Positions 55,508-64,000 of a DNA stretch of 64,000 nucleotides are shown in pieces. Origin of the DNA: Haematobia irritans (Eukaryota; Arthropoda; Insecta; Diptera; Muscidae); contig NC_134400.1 in assembly GCF_050003625.1 (NCBI RefSeq), positions 190,989,726 to 191,053,725 of the forward strand, in the 5' to 3' direction. Position numbers and translations under genes: made by a program. Under the pieces are notes generated by a model. That model did not search any database. It saw only the letters and a program-made list of their open reading frames with translations, and was not told the origin of the DNA. How positions within the stretch are numbered: the stretch's first letter is position 1; the number at the start of each line of letters is the position of its first letter.

Positions 55508-55880
55508 ATAAACCCAGCCATGTGAATTCAAATCGATGATTTGACAGTGGCATAGGAAAAGAGATATGTTTGTTTCGAATTTATTTCGGCATAAGCCGGC
55601 TATCAATGTAAAACCTTTTTTCGGAGGGTTCAAGTGTGGTTTTTGTTGGGTTTAATAAACTGCCTGAATTTATTCTGATAATTGGTTGATAGTTTTGCTG
55701 CAAGTAGAGGATGCTGATGAGGAATGTGGTAATTCCGAAACGTGCGTCCATCCAACCATCTTGCAGTCTATAGGGCTTTGCCCAAATAAATTTGACAAAC
55801 ATTCTTTTCCTCTGTTGGTTAAGCTACTCTTGTAGTTTAGTCAATGTATGGTTTTAAGCTGAAATAAAAAAACAACAAAA
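55508..55880 (+). mobile_element. Retrozyme-like unit, copy 2 (monomer with hammerhead)
   Basis: Matches the unit at 15122 from AATAAACCCAGCCATGTG through GATGATTTGACAGTGG, CGGCATAAGCCGGCTATCA and TAAACTGCCTGAATTTATT, the hammerhead, TATAGGGCTTTGCCCAAATA and GTTTTAAGCTGAAATAAAAA. Here there is one unit, not a permuted dimer, bounded on both sides by the 29-bp repeat. A 73-codon reverse frame across it is spurious. No protein domain seen. Confidence 0.7.
55698..55766 (+). ncRNA. Hammerhead ribozyme (type I), copy 2
   Basis: Perfect by inspection: the outer stem I CTGCAAG (55698-55704) pairs CTTGCAG (55760-55766); the inner stem I GGATG (55709-55713) pairs CATCC (55749-55753) with no mismatch; an internal loop TAGA/AACCAT lies between them. 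CTGATGA is at 55714-55720; stem II is GGAAT/ATTCC with loop GTGGTA (55721-55736); GAAA is at 55737-55740; stem III is ACG/CGT with a TG loop; predicted cleavage follows C55748 in GTC. All invariant core positions are present, so self-cleavage of a transcript is expected. Confidence 0.9.
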
Positions 55881-57150
55881 TTTAATTTCTTTAGAAAATT
55901 TTGTCAAAATTTAATTTCTTTAGAAAATTTTGTCAAAATTTTATTTCTATAGAAAGTTTTATCAAAATTTTATTTATATAGAAAATTTTGTCAAAATTTT
56001 ATTTCTATAGAAAATTTTGTTAAAATTTTAAATTTTGTCAAAACTTTATTGCTACAGAATATTTTTTCAACATTTTATTTCTACAAATTTTTTTTTTTGA
56101 AAATTTTATTTCTATAGAATTTTTTTCAAAATTTTATTTCTATATAAAAATTTTGTCTAAAGATTTATTTTTATAGAAAAATTTGTCAAAATTTTATTTC
56201 TATAGAAAATTTTTTGTTTTTATTTCTACAGAAAATTTTGTCAAAATTTTATTTCTACAGAAAATTTTGTCAAAATTTTATTTCTATAGAAAATTTTGTC
56301 AAAATTTCATTTCTTTAGAAAATTTTGTCAAAATTTTATTTCTATAGAAAATTTTGTCAAAAATTTATTTCTATAGAAAATTTTGTCATAATTTTATTTC
56401 TATAGAAAATTTTGTCAAAGTTTTATTTCTATAGAAATTTTCTTTTATTTATTTCTACAGAAAATGTTTTTAAAAATTTTATTTCTATTGAAATTTTGTC
56501 AAAATTTTATTTCTATAGCAAATTTTGTCAAATTTTTATTTCTATAGAAAATTTTGTTAAAATTTTAAATTTTGTCAAAATTTTATTGCTACAGAAAATT
56601 TTTTCAACATTTTATTTCTACAGAATTTTTTTTGAAAATTTTATTTCTATAGATTTTTTTTTTCAAAATTTTATTTCTATATAAAGATTTTGTCTAAAGA
56701 TTTATTTTTATTTCTATAGAAAATTTTGTCAACATTTTATTTCTATAGAAAATTTTGTCAAAATTTTATTTCTATAGAAAATTTTGACAAAATTTTATTT
56801 CAATAGAAAATTTTGTCAAAATTTCATTTCTTTAGAAAATTTTGTCAAAATTTCATTTCTTTAGAAAATTTTGTAAAAAAAAATTATTTCTATAGAAAAT
56901 TTTGTCAAAATTTTATTTCTATAGAAAGTTTTGTCAAAATTTTAAATTTTGTCAAAATCGTATTTCTACAGAAAATTTTGCCAAAATTTTATTTCTACAG
57001 AATTTTTTTTGAACATTTTATTTCTATAGACATTTTTTCAAAATTTTATTTCTATATAAAAATTTTGTCAAAAGATTTATTTTTATAGAAAATTTTTCAA
57101 AATTTTATTTCTACAGAAAATGTTGTCAACATTTTATTTTTATAGAAAAT
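55881..57150 (+). repeat. 29-bp AT-rich repeat, array IX
   Basis: About 43 plus-oriented units following the ribozyme unit. A variant block (TTAAATTTTGTCAAAA ... TACAGAATTTTTTTTGAA ... TCTATATAAAAATTTTGTC) recurs near 56025-56160, 56565-56700 and 56940-57070, a higher-order period of roughly 0.4-0.55 kb. Confidence 0.93.
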
Positions 57151-58317
57151 TCAAATCAGACGCCGAAACAACGATGCGGAATAAGCGACAACGAATCAAT
57201 GATGCCAAGCCAATAGTGTTGAATTAACGACTTCGGCAACGATGCTAAATGAACAGCGCACACAATGCTCAGAAAGTCCCAATCGAAGAGCTTTCGCAGA
57301 ATTGCAAAAAGTCTAGCGGAAAATATGCCCAATATCATCATTCACGCCTCCTTTTAGGGCTAGGACTAAATCAAAAGCCTATGGATTGAATTGTAGTAAC
57401 TGTATCTAAGAGTAAGTCTAAACAAATAAACTAGAAATTAATTTCTCTCTAGTCTTTATATCTACTCAATATTGAATAGTTGAAGAGAGGATAAGCCAGT
57501 GAGAGATGGTCTAATTGATTAGCTAGTATGACGTGTGTCGTAACTGCTCTCCTCATTCTCATCATCTACAATTTTCTTTGAAATCATAATCTCTTGTCTC
57601 ATTGAATGGTGGCTTCAAGTTAGTGATGATTTGTGGATAAGTGGTCATTGTGTGTATTATAGTGGTGGGCGTTTGGGGATTATTTTCACACATTATTGTC
57701 ATACCATTCAATGGAGATTATAGGTAAGTGTGATGATTGACACTGGCGTTAGTCTTGAAATTGTTTTGTTCTTTTTTCTTGTGTTTAATTTATTTGAGCT
57801 ATATTTTTATATCATTCATAAAATGAACGGCGATAAGTTTTGTGGTTTCATTTAATACATTGGCTTGAATACATTGGTAGTGGAAAATATAAGTGTAGTG
57901 GATGTTATCTCCTCTCACAGAGCACGAGTCACATTGAAACTAGCGATGAAGGGTGATATCCCATAGTATTCTAGAAGTTTTAGGTTGATAACATTAAAAC
58001 TTTAACTCTAAGAAATGGAACCTATTCTACCCGGATTGAATGATGGGAGAAAAGACCACAAGGAATCTACCACAGAAATGTACTGAGGCTGATTCGGAAG
58101 GTAGAACAGATGGAAGACGACCCACCCCAGCAGATGTCCTTGTAGAGTAAACTGAACATTTTCCCTGGCAACATTGACTATGAGCTATAGTCAGATTGAG
58201 ACAAAGCACCCGTAAACATGTACCCCTTAATTTTCTTAAATATGCAACTGCGGTTTATCTCCCAGACCTATATCAATGTTACCACAAATGCTTATGATTC
58301 ACTAAGGGTGATTTAGA
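57151..58317. other. Complex noncoding DNA
   Basis: Begins with a CGACAACGA/CAACGATGC-rich stretch (57160-57250), the rest being ordinary AT-rich sequence. Frames up to 61 codons show no domain. I see no element ends. Confidence 0.5.
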
Positions 58318-59597
58318 GTATGATATAGTCGGCCCCGCCCGACTTTCTACTTTACTTATTTGTTAGTTAATTTTTTCTTCTATGAGAGGATGTAATTTCG
58401 TGAACTGCAGTTAAAAAGTACAACAGGGCATTACATTTTCCAACGCTTTGTGGAAATCTCAAAATATGGAGCAAAATTTAGTTAAATTTTCGAGCGAAGT
58501 AGTTAATTCTTAGTATAAAACAGTTCACTTTTTTTCGGTGTGCACACATAACGATACCATTAAACGTACCTCTCTGTCAAAATTTGAACCAAATCACGGT
58601 AAAACACTGGCTTTTGAGGCCATATAAGTTCAAATCGGACGAAAGATATATATGGGCGCTATATCTAAATCTGAAGCGATTTCATCAAAATTTGGCACAC
58701 TTACCGATACTATTAAACGTACTCCTTGTGCAAAATTTGAAGCAAGTCAGGGCAAAACTCTGGATTTTGAGCCATATAAGTGCAAATCGGACGAAAGCTA
58801 TATATGTGAGCTATATCTAAATCTGAACTGATTTCAATCAAATTTAGCAAGCATTGGTAGAATGTCAATTCTATTCTCTGTGCAAAATTTCACCAAAATC
58901 GCTAGTAAACTTTGGCCTCTGTTGCCATATGAGTCTAAATCGGACGAAAGATATATATGGGAGCTATATCTAAATCTGAACCGATTTGGTTGATTTTCTG
59001 CAAGTTTTTCGAGACTCATAAAATATTCGGATGTACGAAATTTGAAGAACATCGGTTAATAAACACGCCAATTATGACCAGATCGGGGATAAATATATAT
59101 GACAGCTATATCTAAATCTGAATCGATTTTTTCCAAAATCAATAGCGATTGTCTTTGTTCGAAAAAACGACCCTATGCCAAATTTGAGGACGATCTGTAC
59201 TTTGCGCACAAAAATACACGAACAGACAGACAGACAGACGGACATCTCCATATAAGTCCATATCGGGCGAAAGATATATATGGAAGCTATATCTAAATCT
59301 GAACCGATTTCATGCAAAATCAATAGGGTTCTATTCTGACCTAAAACAGGAACTTGTGCCAAATTTGAAGGCGATTGGACTTAAACTGCGACCTAGACTG
59401 TGATCACAAAAATGTGTTCACAGACAGATGGACGGGCGGACAGACGGACGGACGGACATGGCTAGATCGGCTCAGGGGCCCACCCTGAGCATTATTGCCA
59501 AAGACACCATGTGTCCATCTCGTCTACTTCTGGGTGTTGCAAACATATGCACTAACTTATAATATTTACCCTGTTCCACAGTGTGGCGCAGGGTATA
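58318..59597. mobile_element. DINE-like family B element, copy 6 (rearranged)
   Basis: A minus-oriented 5' signature (ATATAGTCGGCCCCGCCCGA, CTTTCTACTTTACTTA) lies at 58322-58362. After ~180 bp of unassigned DNA, plus-oriented units start near 58541 (GGACGAAAGATATATATGGG landmarks) and run to two GACAGACG/GACGGACG tracts (59223-59240, 59425-59458) and the TGTTCCACAGTGTGGCGCAG hairpin ending at 59597. The opposite orientation of the 5' piece and the doubled microsatellite suggest fusion of two copies. Confidence 0.7.
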
Positions 59598-59878
59598 AAA
59601 AGATCTCCGATACCGTAACTCGAACCTGTGTTGTCTGCACTATACTCGTAAATAATCTCTTTAGCTCAATACACAACCGGCGGATTTGTCATATCAACGT
59701 TTAACGATTATTTTAAGTCTTTGCCTGGCCAAAGAATGCCGTTCATAAAATCGTGAACGCCAGTGGACGAAATCGTGAACATTCCGTTTTAATATTTTTG
59801 TTGAACGTTTTCGTTTCATTTTGTCACCGTCCGTTCAAGATTGTGAAACGAAATTTTTTCTAACACAACGTAAAAAAT

Positions 59879-60422
59879 ATCAACGGAATCGAATAAATAC
59901 TCCGGAGGTCAAATCTGGGGTTCGGTTCATATGGGGGCTATATATAACTATGGACCGATAGGGACCATATTTGCATGGTCATTAGAAGCCATATAGTAGG
60001 TTAGGTTAGGTAGCAGCCCGATGTATCAGGCTCACTTAGACTATTCAGTCCATTGTGATATCACAGTGGTGAACTTTTCTCTTATCACTGAGTGCTGCTC
60101 GATTTCATGTTAAGCTCAATGACAAGGGACCTCTTTTTTATAGCCGAGTCTGAACGGTGTTCCACATTGCAGTGAAACCACCTAAATAGAGAAGCTTTAA
60201 AACCCTCAGAAATGTCACCAGCATTACTAAGGTGGAATAATCCACCGCTAAAAAACTTTTTGGTGTTCGGTCGAAGCAGGAATCGAACCCACGACCTTGT
60301 GTATGCAAGGCGGGCATGCTAACCATTGTACCACGGTGGCTCCCTAAGCCATATAATAGCACCACATACCCAATTTCAACGGAATCGAATGAAATTGGCT
60401 CCTCCAAGAGGCTCCAGAAGTC
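59879..60422 (+). repeat. DINE-like family A unit fragment, split by SINE
   Basis: One 153-bp-type unit (TATGGGGGCTATATATAACT, CCATATAATAGCACCACATA, GGCTCCTCCAAGAGGCTCC) without element ends, interrupted by a SINE. It joins directly to a broken mariner at 60423. The DNA between 59598 and 59878 is unassigned. Confidence 0.75.
59996..60345 (-). mobile_element. tRNA-headed SINE, copy 4, with 10-bp target duplication
   Basis: Reverse orientation: TAGGTTAGGTTAGG tail, GCAGCCCGATGTATCAGG, B box GGAATCGAACC (reversed), CCTTGTGTATGCAAGG stem, head ending GGTGGCTCCC. Flanked by AAGCCATATA at 59986-59995 and 60346-60355. Inserted in a family-A unit. Confidence 0.93.
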
Positions 60423-61706
60423 AGAGAGTTGCCGGTAGTTTCAAGCGAAACCCTAGGTTAGGTTAGGTGGCAGCCCGATGTATCAGGCTCACTTAGACTA
60501 TTCAGTCCATTGTGATACCACATTGGTGAACTTCTCTCTTATCACTGAGTGCTGCCCGATTCCATGTTAAGCTCAATGACAAGGGACCTCCTTTTTATAG
60601 CCGAGTCCGAACGGCGTTCCACATTGCAGTGAAACCACTTAGAGAAGCATTGAAAACCTCAGAAATGTCACCAGCATTACTGAGGTGGGATAATCCACCG
60701 CTGAAAACTTTTTGGTGTTCGGTCGAAGCAGGAGTCGAACCCACGACCTTGTGTATGCAAGGCGGGCATGCTAACCATTGCACCACGGTGGCTCCCAAAC
60801 GAAACCCTAACCTCTCTCTCCGAGATGCCGCAAATAAGCTGGGTGTATCGTCTACAACCGTGCATCGAGCCAAAAAACGAGCCGGACTATCGACTTACAA
60901 TAAGGTAGTGACTCCAAATCGCGATGATAAACAAAATACGACGGCCAAAGCGCGATCCCGGAGGCTGTACACGACGATACTGACGAAGCTTGACTGCGTG
61001 GTAATGGACGACGAAACCTACGTCAAAGCCGACTACAAGCAGTTTCCGGGACAGGAGTTTTATACGGCAAAAGGAAGGGGAAAGGTAGCAGATATTTTCA
61101 AGCACATAAAACTCTGAAAGTTCGCAAAGAATTATCTGGTTTGGCAAGCCATCTGTACCTGTGGCTTGAAAAGCAGCATTTTCATAGCTTCCGGGACTGT
61201 CAACCAAGAAATTTACGTGAACGAATGTTTGAATAAACGTCTGCTGCCTTTCCTGAAGAAACACGGTTATTCCGTACTGTTTTGGCCGGATTTGGCATCT
61301 TGCCATTACGGTAAAAATGCCATGGAGTGGTACGCCGCCAACAACGTGCAGGTGGTTCCCAAGGACAAGAACCCTCCCAACACGCCAGAGCTCTGCCCTA
61401 TTGAAAAATACTGGGCTATTGTAAAGCGGAACCTAAAGAAGACACAAAAAACTGCCAAGGACGAGCAGCAGTTCAAGGCAAACTGGCTTTCTGCGGCGAA
61501 GAAGGTGGCTGTACAAAATCTTATGGCAGGTGTCAAGCGTGAGGCCCGGCAATTCGGATTTGGAAAAGCGAAAGCCTAACTGAATATTTTTCCTGAATTT
61601 TATACTAATTGAACTTGAAAAAGAAATTAAATTTGATTTTTTAAATAAACGATTTCACCGATTTACACGAGTTTTCCCTTGACCAAATTTTGACCGTATC
61701 ACCCTT
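60423..61706 (+). pseudogene. DD37E transposase, copy 2: 5'-truncated and SINE-disrupted
   Basis: Matches the element at 41955 from about transposase residue 72 (AGAGAGTTGCCGG) to the right terminal repeat ending 61706, but the left third is missing, cut at the family-A join. A SINE (60455-60796) splits the DNA-binding region after CGAAACCCT. Beyond it the frame runs with MDDETY, then TGA at 61115-61117 where copy 1 has CTGTCA, then D in WPDLASCHYG and E in PELCPIEKYW, to TAA at 61577. Small in-frame deletions occur in the lysine run and near the C-terminus. Confidence 0.9.
60455..60796 (-). mobile_element. tRNA-headed SINE, copy 5, inside DD37E copy 2
   Basis: Reverse orientation, complete from the GGTTAGGTTAGGTGG tail to the GGTGGCTCCC head with A and B boxes. 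The flanks AAGCGAAACCCT (60443-60454) and AAACGAAACCCT (60797-60808) are a 12-bp duplication with one change. It lies antisense in the transposase, and one SINE frame opens into the transposase frame (60629-61117). Confidence 0.92.
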
Positions 61707-63912
61707 TATATTCCTTGTCTGGGAGCAGCATGAGTTAATTTGCATTGAACTGTGGCAAATTGGCTATCATCAAGAGCTCAGTTATTTTTGTTTTTGTTCT
61801 ATTAAAAAAATGTATATAAGGGCTGAACGTATGGACTACAATCAATTATGGGTATCGTGTCGATTGTAAGAATTAATTTTTTCTTTACTAAATTTTAAAA
61901 TTCCAAATTGTCCCCAAAATAATTGGAATTTTCCCCCTGACCATTATTCACTTTCTGTTGAAGAATAGAAATCATAAAAAAAGATGTATTACCTTTTGTA
62001 TTTTAATGATGTTTTGTCTGCGGTTTCTCTTTCCCTCTCTCTCGCTCTCTCCTCTATCTCTCTTCGCTTTGATGTGATGCTGCAAATAATGATGAGGTTT
62101 TCGGGGTTTCTTGTTTGCTTTAATGATGTGGGTCACAGGATTTATGGCTATTGTTGGTCATTGTAAGGCTTTGAAGCTTTTCAACTTTGTATAACGGTAT
62201 CAGTGACATGGCATGATCTGTCAATTCCCTGTTGGCATAACTTATGATGACTAGGGAGTTTTAGCAAAACAAATGTCTCCAAAAAAAGAGATGTGTATAC
62301 AAAAAAAAAAAAAAAATTGGCAAACTCGTTGGTGTTTGAATGGTAATGGCTGGAATAGAAAGCACTATATATAGAGTTGTTACCGGTTTAGTAAGTGAGT
62401 GACCGAGTAGATTTGCAACTCTATGTGGTCGTTGTCCTTAGGAGGAAGTTGTTGTTTTTGTGTTTGCTTTACTTCTTGTTTTTTTTCGTTCAATAAAAAC
62501 AATTTTTGTTTTTGCACTAGATAACACCAACAGCATCACCTCTATACATATGTATTGAGAACTTAAATACACACAAGCCCCTTTCGCCTTTAAGGTTCCT
62601 CAAAACACACATTGTTGTCTATTGACTTTTGTTTTTGGTTTTAGTATATTTAGAGGCTTGAAATTTTTTGTTTGTTTTTTTTGCTACACTACAAATACAC
62701 TTTCACTTGTAACACTTTATCAAATGGGAAATATTTATCTCTCCCTCTTTCTCTCTCTCTCTCTGTTATAATAAAAGCTATACATATCTCTCCATTGCTG
62801 TTAATAAATTGCAAGGCCTTAGATTAAAAGACATTTTATGAATTCTCTATTAGAGGATAATATTAAATTCTCTCAAATGTGCACTCTTTCTCTTACAATG
62901 TACAGCATAGATGCTAGCTTTTATAGCTATGTTAACTTTAACACTGTATCTCTCTATATAGCCTATGTTTTAAGTTCACTCTTAGGTTCTCTTTTACATT
63001 TAAAAACTCTGTGGCGCATATTAGAGACTGTTATGTACACCGATAACACAAACGCAGACACACAAATACCCCAAATAAAAATAATGATGCTGTAGACTTA
63101 GTAGAATCTGATGTCTGCATGATGGAACATATACCTTATGTATAGTTGTTCTTGTTGTTGTTGTTGTTACTTTCGTTGTAGCCCCTGCATTGACTCATCT
63201 CATCTCATCATCATGTTTATTGACATTTTTCCATTCTTTCATATTCCCATTGGTTATGCTCTTATTATTGTCGTTGCTGTTGATTTTCTAATAATGTAGT
63301 AGTAGTCTCACTCTACCTTCTCTCATCACTATATTAGAATGTTGGTAAAATTTCTTGTTATTACAATATATTCAAGTAAATGTTGGTGTTAAGCTTTTTC
63401 CACTTGTCTTGCTGTTTGTTTCTTTTTTCTCCATTAAATTTAGAACAATGTTTGCAAATTAACAAAACAAAAATTGTTTTTATTTTTTTTTATTTTGTAT
63501 TGAAAACTTTCTCTTCACTTTTTAGCTTTTGTTTACTGAAATACACACACACACACAATTACATATTGTTTGGTTTCTCGGTGCGTTTGCAGTATATGTT
63601 TTCTCCGTTTGTTAATTCACTGCCCCCAAAGCCGGCACCGGAAATTCCTGTTGGATATAAAACAAAAATTATTGCATATTTTTAGGGTGTGGCAGAAATA
63701 CAAAAGGAAGGAGGAAAACAATTTAGTTAGGACTACAAAAAAAAATTTTGTTATGGCAAAAACTTTTCTATTAAAATTTCATTTATTATGCTTTGGTGCA
63801 AAACAAAATATAATTTCCGCCTGGCTTAAGGTCCATAATGATTTAAAGTAGAGTAAAACTAATTACTAACCTCATAATAATTACTAATATAAAGCACAAT
63901 GAGAGAACAAAA
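61707..63912. other. Intron-like or intergenic DNA with CT and TTG simple repeats
   Basis: The longest stretch without a recognised mobile element. It has CT tracts (62032-62063, 62741-62765), (TTG)n at about 63148-63168, (CA)n at 63543-63557 and many T-runs. The open frames (62838-63095, 63380-63685, 63570-63851) are compositionally biased and lack domains. It resembles intronic or regulatory fly DNA; I cannot assign a gene. Confidence 0.45.
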
Positions 63913-64000
63913 ACAAGTATATACGGCCGTAAGTTCGGCCAGGCCGATTCTTATGTACCCTCCACCATGGATTGCGTAGAAACTTCTACGAAAGACTGTC
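63913..64000 (+). mobile_element. DINE-like family A element, copy 5 (5' end, cut by window)
   Basis: ACAAGTATATACGGCCGTAA, TTCGGCCAGGCCGA, TACCCTCCACCATGGATTGC and GTAGAAACTTCTACG match the starts at 33106 and 38007. The rest lies beyond the window. Confidence 0.85.

Noticed and set aside
55581..55802. 73-codon reverse frame across the second hammerhead unit (and 15240-15431 in the first)
   Set aside because: The two units do not keep equivalent frames, and the sequence conservation is explained by the ribozyme and body repeat, not codons.
62838..63851. Possible coding exons near the right end
   Set aside because: The frames are poly-T or CT-rich and encode low-complexity L/S/F residues; no recognisable protein.

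Overview
This window looks like nuclear DNA of a higher (calyptrate, probably muscid) fly. It is very AT-rich, has no bacterial-type gene layout, and is built almost entirely from nested repeats and mobile elements: mariner/Tc1 and hAT DNA transposons, an RNase H-bearing LINE, a tRNA-headed SINE, and (GTCY)n-bearing elements of the type called mini-me/DINE in Diptera. The family assignment to muscids is inference. I found no convincing cellular protein-coding gene; every coding stretch with a recognisable product is a transposon gene, and all of them are truncated or broken.

Layout. 0-3.76 kb: a satellite of 29-bp modules that becomes a regular 331-bp higher-order repeat and ends abruptly in a mariner fragment. 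4.06-14.3 kb: serial DINE-like elements with 153-bp internal tandem units (families A and B), one interrupted by a MITE. 14.4-16.9 kb: relics, a family-A fragment, and a hammerhead-ribozyme unit sitting between short blocks of a 29-bp AT-rich repeat. 17.6-24.4 kb: two long arrays of that repeat, one containing a perfect 28-bp-stem hairpin. 24.4-30.5 kb: two 5'-truncated copies of one LINE (minus, then plus), one hit by a SINE. 30.5-35.2 kb: a GGCC-rich palindromic region and two hAT elements with exact 8-bp duplications, the larger holding a nested family-A element, itself holding a 29-bp array. 35.9-43.5 kb: a Tc1 relic, SINEs, family A and B elements joined tail to head, and a hAT-like element containing a DD37E mariner that is intact except for one stop codon. 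45.7-52.2 kb: 29-bp arrays in the opposite orientation, with a local segmental duplication. 54.3-57.2 kb: 29-bp arrays in plus orientation containing a second hammerhead unit. 58.3-61.7 kb: a family-B element, a family-A fragment and a second DD37E copy, the last two each hit by a SINE. 61.7-63.9 kb: simple-sequence-rich, intron-like DNA.

How the parts relate. The SINE and the LINE share the same 3' tail, about 70 bp followed by (CCTAA)n, so the LINE family is the likely source of SINE mobility. The three DINE-like families share a 153-bp unit, a GC-rich 5' hairpin and a TATACCC...GGGTATA 3' hairpin, so they look like one lineage. The most unusual content is the pair of complete type-I hammerhead ribozyme motifs near 15.5 and 55.7 kb. 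One is preceded, 439 bp upstream, by the remnant of another copy, which is the arrangement expected of a retrozyme or Penelope-type retroelement. Both are embedded in the 29-bp arrays.
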